A DNA stretch of 7,187 bases from JAYZDB01 sp036338025 (GTDB lineage: Bacteria > Planctomycetota > UBA1135 > UBA2386): contig JAYZDB010000271.1 of NCBI GenBank assembly GCA_036338025.1, positions 1 to 7,187 on the forward strand. Direction: 5' to 3'. This document shows positions 1 to 4,399 of this stretch, piece after piece; position 1 is the first letter of the stretch; the number at the start of each line of letters is the position of its first letter. The notes under the pieces were generated by a model that saw only the letters and a list, made by a program, of their open reading frames with translations, was not told the origin of the DNA and did no database searches. The position numbers and the translations under genes were made by a program.

Positions 1-1
1 G

Positions 2-397
2 GATGTGTTGGATGCGATGAAGACACTGCAGCAGTTCTCCTTCGTCTGTGCGCCAGCACCTTTCCAGCGCGCGATCCTCGAGGTTGCTTTCGATCTCGAC
101 ATGAGTCCTTACATCGAGGAATACCGGGCCAAGCGCGACCGTTTGGTCGCTGGTCTACACGAGTCGTTTGAACTGGTGCCGCCGGGTGGTTCGTTCTACG
201 CGTTCCCGAAGCTGCCGGTCGATGTCGATGAGAGTGCGTTCATGGATGCCTGCTTGGAGCGCAAGCTGCTGGTGGTGCCGGGCAGCGCATTCTCCCGCGT
301 TGCTACCCACTTCCGCTTGTCGTTCGCAGTGAACGACGAGGACTTGACGCGTGGTATCGAGGCGCTCAACGACGTCGCCCTGCAGTTCAGTCGTTGA
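2..397 (+). CDS. PLP-dependent class I/II aminotransferase, C-terminal part (5' end outside window)
   Basis: This is the last ~131 residues of an aminotransferase whose start and PLP-binding lysine lie upstream of the window. The open frame runs into the left edge. An internal GTG at base 5 is unlikely to be the true start, because the protein begins mid-domain. Family hallmarks are visible: the PPGGSFYAFPKLP segment, the LLVVPGSAFS strand-loop, and HFRLSFA, whose arginine is the conserved residue that binds the substrate carboxylate in fold-type I aminotransferases. The ending, an acidic stretch followed by GIEALNDVA, is the usual C-terminal helix. The family transfers amino groups between amino acids and 2-oxo acids in the cytoplasm. 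The substrate cannot be told from this fragment. It is followed after one base by queE, so the two are probably co-transcribed, although no shared pathway is obvious. Confidence in the family is high and in any specific enzyme name is low. Confidence 0.9.
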   Translation, partial: DVLDAMKTLQQFSFVCAPAPFQRAILEVAFDLDMSPYIEEYRAKRDRLVAGLHESFELVPPGGSFYAFPKLPVDVDESAFMDACLERKLLVVPGSAFSRVATHFRLSFAVNDEDLTRGIEALNDVALQFSR

Positions 398-398
398 G

Positions 399-1154
399 AT
401 GAAAGCGCCTCTACACGAGGTGTTCGCGTCGATCCAGGGCGAGGGACGCTACGTAGGCCGGTCGATGGTGTTCGTCCGGGTGGCGGTCTGTCCCATTCGT
501 TGCCGGTATTGTGACACACCGGAGAGCTTCGAGGTTCAGCCGAGCTTTGAGGTCCGGGCCGGCGGCACCGCGAGCCGACATGAAAACCCGGTGCGGGCGG
601 AGACCGCCGCGGAACTGGCGGCCGGGTTGGCGACCGGCTCGCCCTACGGCCCGGCCAGCTTCGTGTCGCTGACCGGTGGGGAACCTCTGCTATACCCGGG
701 TTTCGTGGCTGCGTTTGGAACCGCACTGCACTCGCATGGGCTGGCTTTGTTCCTGGAGACCGCTGCCCTCGATCCGGAGGCCTTACGGGAATGCCTGCCG
801 GTCGTCGATCACCTCAGCGCGGACTACAAGCTGCCGGGCACCTTGTCGCGCGGCGATTCTGCGGCGGCGGGCGAGTCGAGTCGCGCTTGTGTGGCGGCGG
901 CGATCGCCATGGGACGCACGGTCGACGTCAAGATGGTGTTGACCGACGAGGTGCAGGAGGCGGACTTCGTGTCAGCACTCGAGAAGCTCGCTCCGTTTCG
1001 TGGCGCCATCGAGCTGGTGTTGCAACCGGTGACCCCGGCCAGGGAAGTCCTGGCGCCCTTGCCTCAGAGTCACCTCGCCCGGTTTGTGCAACTCGCCGCC
1101 GAGTTTGAGCCGCGGGTGCTGCCGCAGATGCACAAGCAACTCGGCCTCGATTGA
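399..1154 (+). CDS. queE: 7-carboxy-7-deazaguanine synthase (radical SAM enzyme)
   Basis: This 251-residue protein is a QueE-type radical SAM enzyme. QueE converts 6-carboxy-tetrahydropterin to 7-carboxy-7-deazaguanine in the queuosine and 7-deazapurine pathway. The N-terminus carries the family signature VFASIQGEG (residues 8-16). A CX3CX2C iron-sulfur motif at C31, C35 and C38 is followed by DT. TGGEP at 92-96 is the SAM amino-group-binding motif. LETAA near 130 stands where most family members have ETSG or ETNG. DYKLPGT follows, and the C-terminus ends with VLPQMHKQLG, another QueE hallmark. The ATG at 399 is chosen because QueE proteins begin a few residues before the QGEG motif. The frame is open further upstream, but that part overlaps the aminotransferase. 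The start lies one base after the preceding TGA and has no good Shine-Dalgarno, so translational coupling is likely. No queC, queD or queF is visible nearby. Confidence 0.93.
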   Translation: MKAPLHEVFASIQGEGRYVGRSMVFVRVAVCPIRCRYCDTPESFEVQPSFEVRAGGTASRHENPVRAETAAELAAGLATGSPYGPASFVSLTGGEPLLYPGFVAAFGTALHSHGLALFLETAALDPEALRECLPVVDHLSADYKLPGTLSRGDSAAAGESSRACVAAAIAMGRTVDVKMVLTDEVQEADFVSALEKLAPFRGAIELVLQPVTPAREVLAPLPQSHLARFVQLAAEFEPRVLPQMHKQLGLD

Positions 1155-1174
1155 GTTTTGCCCGGTTTGGCCGA

Positions 1175-1180
1175 TACACT
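1175..1180 (+). promoter_or_regulatory. Possible -10 element (TACACT) upstream of the 1291 gene
   Basis: TACACT matches the sigma-70-type -10 consensus TATAAT at four of six positions, including the first T, the A and the last T. It lies about 110 bases upstream of the start at 1291. No good -35 is seen at normal spacing. Support comes mainly from the same or a closely similar hexamer occurring upstream of other genes in the window. Confidence 0.25.
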
Positions 1181-1222
1181 CTCGATGACGCCAGTCCGCT
1201 GCCCGAAACCCCGATGTCCTCG

Positions 1223-1232
1223 TTGTCGACAA
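1223..1232. repeat. 10-base perfect palindrome TTGTCGACAA
   Basis: The sequence is self-complementary over all ten bases and lies in non-coding DNA between the possible -10 element at 1175 and the start codon at 1291. Such a site could be a dimeric regulator's operator. No known regulator motif is recognised. Confidence 0.3.
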
Positions 1233-1290
1233 TCTCCAAAGCCCCGCCCCTGACCGCTGACCGATCGATCCTCGCGATGGTGAAGGCCGC

Positions 1291-2853
1291 ATGAAGCGGG
1301 TCCGTCGGCAGATGCTGCTGCTGGTCGGCTGGTCGGTCCTCGCGACCGACCTGGCGCAGGCCCAGATCGACGTGATCAACCACCGCCAGTGGGCGTGGCT
1401 GATGCAGCGGCGGCGGGAACTGCAGGCCGCAGTCCAGGATCTTCCCGTCGTACGGCAAGGCCAGATCGCCGAGGCCTTGACCCAGTGCAAGGAAGCGGTG
1501 CCGCTGTTGTCCTGGGCGCGGGCGATGGCGATCGCCAAGGGCGTGAAGGCGGATGCCGCGTTCCGATTCCGAGCCGGATTGCAGGTGCTGGCGATGCCGG
1601 AGGTGGTGTCGAAGGAGGCCTTCGATCATGTCGCGGTCACGATCCACGCTGCACACGCGGGTCTGACTGGCGAGTTGCCTTTACCAAAGGCGTTCCGATT
1701 CGCAGTCAGGGTTGCTGACGCGAAGGGGCGGCAGGTGTGGACCGGAACGATCGAAAACGTCGACGACATGCGGGCCCTGCGTGAGTTTCGGGTGACCTGC
1801 AAGGTGCCGATCGAGAAGTTGGCGGACGGCGACTATCGGGTGCTCGTCGACGCGATCCTCGATGACAAGCCAGCCCGAGCCCACGACGTCGTGTTGTCCG
1901 TGGGGTTCTCTGTGCTGCATGGCTACAAGAAGCGCGGTGGCTATTTCCGGGTCGGCGCGGTGACTGACGGCGTGGCCGCCGCACTCGCGAAACTCGAACC
2001 GTTGCCCCGGGCGGTCTTGCGCGGCGCGGCTGAGTTTGCCTCGCGACCCTACTTCGGCATGCCCGGTTTGGATTCGGCGCGTGGTGTCCGCGATCTCAGG
2101 CGCGCGGAAGCGATCCTGAAGAACATCCGTGCCGACAAACCTCCACTGGCCGGCTTGCAGGGCTACGTCGACATCGCCCTGCCTTGTGGTGATAACGAGA
2201 TCGTGTTTGCCACCCCACGCCTGCCCGCTGGCGGCCTGCCGGCGCCGGACAGCAAGGCATGGCGGCAGTTGGCACGCCGTCCGCTGATGCTGTTCCTCGG
2301 TCGTCGGCCGAGCTGGGATGTGCAGGGCCGGCGGCCCAGCCACCCACGCTTCGCCCTGCCTGCGTACCTGGCGACGGCTCTCGACCTGGCGGGTTTCGAC
2401 GAGGAAGGCCGGTTCCAGGTGCTGGTGCTCGAGTCGCCCGGTCGGATTCCCAGCAGCCGCTTTCAGATCATGCTCAGCGAGCTGTCCGCCGCACTGCCCT
2501 GTGATGTTGAACGGATGATCCTGGTCGGGGAAGGCCAGGGTGCAGGTGTCGCCGTGGACTTGGCGCTGGCTCGTCCGGAGCACGTAGCGGGCCTGGTGCT
2601 GGTCGGAAATTCGGGCGGTTTGGCAACTCCGCAGCTACGGAAGTTGAAGGCTGTGAGCATCGTGGCGCTGACGCGCCATGGTGATGTCCCCGGTGCGGCG
2701 AGTATCGGGCTGCTTCGGACCTACTCGAAGCATGCCGGTACGAGCGGTGGGTTGGAGATCGATCCCTGGGTCAAGAAACTCCCCTGGTCGATTGCGATTC
2801 CGATGGTGGCCCGGCAGCTCGAGTTGTTCGGGGCCAAGGTCTCGACGCGCTAG
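1291..2853 (+). CDS. Secreted alpha/beta-hydrolase-like protein lacking the nucleophile serine
   Basis: This 520-residue protein starts with a signal peptide: positive residues 1-6, a hydrophobic core at 8-18, and a likely cleavage after AQA around residue 24. Residues ~105-210 alternate hydrophobic and polar positions (FRFAVRVADAKGRQVWTG, DYRVLVDAIL) and suggest a beta-sandwich domain of the kind that precedes some secreted esterases. Residues ~290-515 resemble a carboxylesterase/phospholipase-type alpha/beta hydrolase. They show an opening strand LMLFLG (332-337), then MILVGEGQGAGVAVDLALARPEHVAGLVLVGNSGG (409-443 in two blocks), which aligns with the usual G-x-S-x-G nucleophile elbow. Here the elbow is G413-E-G415-Q-G417, with glycine in the serine position. 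SIVALTRHGD (456-465) fits the late strand carrying an acidic residue, and H481 is a possible remnant histidine. It is therefore probably catalytically dead or differently active. GAAGG (1282-1286 region) lies four bases before the ATG as a plausible ribosome-binding site. The fold is inferred; specific function is unknown. Confidence 0.85.
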   Translation: MKRVRRQMLLLVGWSVLATDLAQAQIDVINHRQWAWLMQRRRELQAAVQDLPVVRQGQIAEALTQCKEAVPLLSWARAMAIAKGVKADAAFRFRAGLQVLAMPEVVSKEAFDHVAVTIHAAHAGLTGELPLPKAFRFAVRVADAKGRQVWTGTIENVDDMRALREFRVTCKVPIEKLADGDYRVLVDAILDDKPARAHDVVLSVGFSVLHGYKKRGGYFRVGAVTDGVAAALAKLEPLPRAVLRGAAEFASRPYFGMPGLDSARGVRDLRRAEAILKNIRADKPPLAGLQGYVDIALPCGDNEIVFATPRLPAGGLPAPDSKAWRQLARRPLMLFLGRRPSWDVQGRRPSHPRFALPAYLATALDLAGFDEEGRFQVLVLESPGRIPSSRFQIMLSELSAALPCDVERMILVGEGQGAGVAVDLALARPEHVAGLVLVGNSGGLATPQLRKLKAVSIVALTRHGDVPGAASIGLLRTYSKHAGTSGGLEIDPWVKKLPWSIAIPMVARQLELFGAKVSTR

Positions 2854-3473
2854 CCTTGCTGGGCGAGCACCAGCCATTGTTCACTCACGAAGCGCAGCAG
2901 GGGTCGGGTCGCGACTACCTGTAGACCGGCGGCTGCCAGGTCCGCACGCAGAACGGAAAAGCGGATTGCGCAGCGACCGCTCTGGGTCTTGCCGAGTCGC
3001 CGCGCGAGTTGTCGCCGGGCGTGTTGCAGCGATATGGAGTGGAAGAACGACACGATCACCGGTCCCCGGGAGACGCGGCGCAGTTCGGTGAGGATCTGTC
3101 GGCGTTCCTCGGATCCCGGGATGTGGTGCAGCAGGCGCATGCACAGGGTGCCGGCGAACGACCGGTCGGCAAATGGCAGTTGGTGCACGGACCCACAGAC
3201 CCGGGTGGCCTCGCCTTGACAGGCCTGTAGCATGGCGAGGCTGCGGTCGCTGCGGACCACCGGTCCAGGTAGCAGATCGCTGAGTCGGCCAGCGCCGCAG
3301 GGCGCGTCCAGCCATGGGGTGTCTGGGTTCCCGTCGGTCATCGCCAGGAGTTGCCGGATCGCCTGCACCTCCAGCCGGTTGGTGCGCTGCCCCGAGCCGC
3401 CCGCAAACCGGCGATCCCGGTAGCGTTCGGGATAGCCCTCCTCGCGCCTGTACGGTGTCTCGGGGTTGCTCAT
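2850..3473 (-). CDS. Class I SAM-dependent methyltransferase (Methyltransf_11-like)
   Basis: This 207-residue cytoplasmic protein has the ordered motifs of a small Rossmann-fold methyltransferase. Motif I is WLDAPCGAGRLSDLL (54-68), the glycine-rich SAM loop. VVRSD with D76 ends strand 2 and should contact the SAM ribose. GSVHQLPFADRSFAGTL (94-110) is the usual LPF-D-SF segment. MRLLHHIP (112-119) follows, where this family has the typical LHH(I/V). The protein ends with AGLQVVATRP and a final strand, as in the family. The acceptor substrate is not evident. The ATG at 3473 has no Shine-Dalgarno but sits nine bases after a TAGGCT hexamer, so the mRNA may have almost no leader. The stop codon overlaps that of the convergent upstream gene in a shared CTAG. 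The gene is divergent from the PilZ gene, with 103 bases between the starts. Confidence 0.9.
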   Translation of the reverse strand: MSNPETPYRREEGYPERYRDRRFAGGSGQRTNRLEVQAIRQLLAMTDGNPDTPWLDAPCGAGRLSDLLPGPVVRSDRSLAMLQACQGEATRVCGSVHQLPFADRSFAGTLCMRLLHHIPGSEERRQILTELRRVSRGPVIVSFFHSISLQHARRQLARRLGKTQSGRCAIRFSVLRADLAAAGLQVVATRPLLRFVSEQWLVLAQQG

Positions 3474-3482
3474 TGGTGGTGC

Positions 3483-3488
3483 AGCCTA
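3483..3488 (-). promoter_or_regulatory. Possible -10 element (TAGGCT) for the methyltransferase gene
   Basis: On the minus strand TAGGCT lies nine bases before the ATG at 3473. A start of transcription about seven bases downstream would leave a leader of only two or three bases. No clear -35 is present at 16-18 bases upstream. The call rests on position and on the similar hexamers upstream of other genes here. Confidence 0.3.
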
Positions 3489-3565
3489 TCCGGCGTGGTC
3501 CGGCCAGCGGTCGGATTTCAGTTCTTGGGGCCAATGTGACGAAGACATGGATGGTTCACCGTAGT

Positions 3566-3571
3566 GGAGAG
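3566..3571 (+). promoter_or_regulatory. Shine-Dalgarno site (GGAGAG) of the PilZ gene
   Basis: GGAGAG lies five bases before the ATG at 3577, the best-placed and strongest ribosome-binding site in the window. It fixes the start of the PilZ gene and contrasts with its neighbours on both sides, whose starts lack such a site. Confidence 0.6.
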
Positions 3572-3576
3572 CATTC

Positions 3577-3849
3577 ATGAACGATTCCAATCCATCCAGC
3601 AACTCGCAACGAGACTCTGAACGTCTCCGTCTCGCCACCGAGGTCCGTGTGACCTTCCAGACCGAATCGGTGTCGGGCGCAGGCCAGAACATTTCGGCTT
3701 CCGGCGTGTTCTTCATTGCAGAGCAGGATGTGCGAGTGACCGTCCGCATCGGCGATCAGGAAATCGAAGGCCACCTGGTGCGCGCTGAGAACCACGGCTC
3801 CGGCAAGACTGGATTGGCAGTCCGGTTTACACCTGAGACCTCCGACTGA
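3577..3849 (+). CDS. Single-domain PilZ protein, probable c-di-GMP receptor
   Basis: This 90-residue protein is little more than one PilZ domain. PilZ domains bind the second messenger cyclic di-GMP through an RxxxR stretch and a [D/N]xSxxG motif about 20-30 residues later. Here R12-D-S-E-R16 supplies the first and N38-I-S40-A-S-G43 the second, separated by 21 residues, so the binding signature is intact. The rest forms short beta strands (EVRVTFQ, GVFFIA, VTVRIG, EGHLVRAE, TGLAVRF), as expected of the PilZ barrel. There is no signal peptide, membrane segment or output domain, so it would act as a stand-alone cytoplasmic adaptor. It lies 21 bases before the 3871 gene in the same orientation. 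No GGDEF or EAL protein is in the window, so its partner is unknown. At 90 residues it is at the short end for the family. Confidence 0.85.
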   Translation: MNDSNPSSNSQRDSERLRLATEVRVTFQTESVSGAGQNISASGVFFIAEQDVRVTVRIGDQEIEGHLVRAENHGSGKTGLAVRFTPETSD

Positions 3850-3855
3850 GCAAAG

Positions 3856-3864
3856 TGCTACACT
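3856..3864 (+). promoter_or_regulatory. Possible extended -10 element (TGC TACACT) for the 3871 gene
   Basis: TGC directly before TACACT has the TGn form of an extended -10 promoter, which can work without a good -35; none is seen at normal spacing. The last base of the hexamer is at 3864, so transcription would be expected to start near 3870-3872, which is the GTG start codon itself. The element lies in the 21-base gap after the PilZ stop codon. Confidence 0.4.
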
Positions 3865-3870
3865 GAGCGG

Positions 3871-4077
3871 GTGGGTAGCCTTCGCGATCAACTCGAAAAA
3901 GCCAAGCTCCTGTCTGAGAAGGACGCCAGGCGTCTCGCTCATGAGGAGCGCGTTCGGCACCAGGAGATCGGTGGTGCCGAGGCCGCCGATCGTGAGAAGG
4001 CGGAGCACCAGGAGGATCTGGCACGCCAGCGCGCCGAGCAAGCCGAGGCCGACCGGCGACGGGACTCACAAGAGTAG
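3871..4077 (+). CDS. Small charged helical protein with DUF2058-like N-terminus
   Basis: This 68-residue protein begins VGSLRDQLEKAKLLSEKDARRLAHEERV in two runs, GSLRDQLEKAKLLSEKDAR then RLAHEERV. This resembles the N-terminus of DUF2058/YaiL-type proteins (pattern SLxDQLLKAGLVxEKxAKK). The remainder is very rich in Glu, Arg, Ala, Asp and Gln with almost no bulky hydrophobic residues, so it should form one long charged helix or coiled coil. DUF2058 proteins are usually much longer, so this is either a short relative or only a look-alike. No function is assigned. GTG at 3871 is the only sensible start: there is no internal ATG, and the conserved-looking GSLRDQL follows immediately. There is no Shine-Dalgarno; the promoter-like TGCTACACT just upstream suggests a leaderless message. 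Reality of the gene is likely but not certain. Confidence 0.65.
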   Translation: MGSLRDQLEKAKLLSEKDARRLAHEERVRHQEIGGAEAADREKAEHQEDLARQRAEQAEADRRRDSQE

Positions 4078-4260
4078 GTCCGGCGCCACGTCGGCATCGC
4101 TTTACTGAGGGCTCGCTGCAGGCTGGGATTCCGGGCATTGCTGACCGCCGCATCGCAGTCCTTGCGCGGCATCTCCGCTGCGGTTTGAAGGCCGCTGACT
4201 GCGGAAATGTCTTGGGGATGGCCGTTGCGCGTGGATTGGCAGGCCATGGGAACCGGTCTG

Positions 4261-4269
4261 TGCTAGGCT
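4261..4269 (+). promoter_or_regulatory. Possible extended -10 element (TGC TAGGCT) for the secreted-protein operon
   Basis: TGC plus TAGGCT has the extended -10 form and closely resembles TGCTACACT at 3856. A TTGGCA that could be a -35 is present at 4236-4241, but the 22-base spacing is too long for a standard promoter. Transcription from here would give a leader of about 120 bases before the GTG at 4400. Confidence 0.35.
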
Positions 4270-4304
4270 GGCGGGGCGGTCGAGTCGTCTGCCCATCCAA
4301 CTGT

Positions 4305-4324
4305 CCCACTGGCGCTCCGGTGGG
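4305..4324 (+). promoter_or_regulatory. Leader hairpin 1 of the secreted-protein operon
   Basis: CCCACTGG (4305-4312) pairs with CCGGTGGG (4317-4324) over eight positions, seven Watson-Crick and one U-G, with a four-base loop CGCT. It lies about 75 bases before the start codon, in the presumed transcribed leader. Confidence 0.4.
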
Positions 4325-4335
4325 CGACACGCTGC

Positions 4336-4359
4336 CGGCCATCGCTGAAGCCCTGGCCG
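4336..4359 (+). promoter_or_regulatory. Leader hairpin 2 of the secreted-protein operon
   Basis: CGGCCA (4336-4341) is perfectly complementary to TGGCCG (4354-4359) with a 12-base loop. It is weaker than the hairpins on either side, and a six-base match can arise by chance in such GC-rich DNA. Confidence 0.25.
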
Positions 4360-4370
4360 CTCCCACTCCT

Positions 4371-4391
4371 CTGCCGGGACAACCCCGGCAG
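4371..4391 (+). promoter_or_regulatory. Leader hairpin 3, overlapping the ribosome-binding region
   Basis: CTGCCGGG (4371-4378) is perfectly complementary to CCCGGCAG (4384-4391) with a five-base loop. Six of the eight pairs are G-C, so it should be stable. The AG at its 3' end belongs to the AGGT (4390-4393) that is the best ribosome-binding candidate for the GTG at 4400. The hairpin could therefore limit initiation. It has no following T-tract, which argues against a terminator. Confidence 0.5.
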
Positions 4392-4399
4392 GTAGATAC

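Larger units (their letters stand above)
1155..1290. other. Intergenic gap between queE and the secreted hydrolase-like gene
   Basis: This 136-base gap has no convincing gene. It contains a possible -10 hexamer TACACT (1175-1180), a 10-base perfect palindrome TTGTCGACAA (1223-1232), and the short direct repeat CTGACCG repeated back to back near 1250-1263. No hairpin with a T-tract follows queE, so no intrinsic terminator is called. A 22-codon frame from the ATG at 1185 encodes a Cys/Pro/Arg-rich peptide but has nothing else in its favour. Confidence 0.5.
4078..4399. other. 322-base non-coding region with possible promoter and structured leader
   Basis: No convincing gene lies here. The first half (4078-4260) holds GC-rich inverted repeats: CGCAGTC at 4154-4160 pairs with GACTGCG at 4197-4203, with smaller pairings inside. 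None has a T-tract, so a terminator for the 3871 gene is not shown. The second half starts with TGCTAGGCT (4261-4269), a possible extended -10, and continues with three hairpins (4305-4324, 4336-4359, 4371-4391) up to the start of the secreted-protein operon. An open frame covering 4185-4403 exists but its product looks random. Confidence 0.5.

Noticed and set aside
5..397. GTG at base 5 as the start of a short gene
   Set aside because: The frame is open to the edge of the window and the product is plainly the C-terminal part of an aminotransferase, so it is a truncated gene and not a short one.
1185..1253. A 22-codon Cys/Pro/Arg-rich frame just after the TACACT at 1175
   Set aside because: Only three cysteines, no ribosome-binding site, and the spacing of four bases from the hexamer is too short for a leaderless start.
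928..1656. A 242-codon minus-strand frame spanning the queE end and the following gene
   Set aside because: It overlaps two well-supported genes on the other strand and shows no motif.
1681..2583. A 300-codon minus-strand frame inside the hydrolase-like gene
   Set aside because: It lies entirely antisense to a gene with signal peptide and recognisable fold, and its own product has random-looking composition.
4154..4203. Inverted repeat CGCAGTC/GACTGCG after the 68-residue gene
   Set aside because: The arms are 36 bases apart, the interior is GC-rich and can pair many ways, and no T-tract follows, so no terminator is called.
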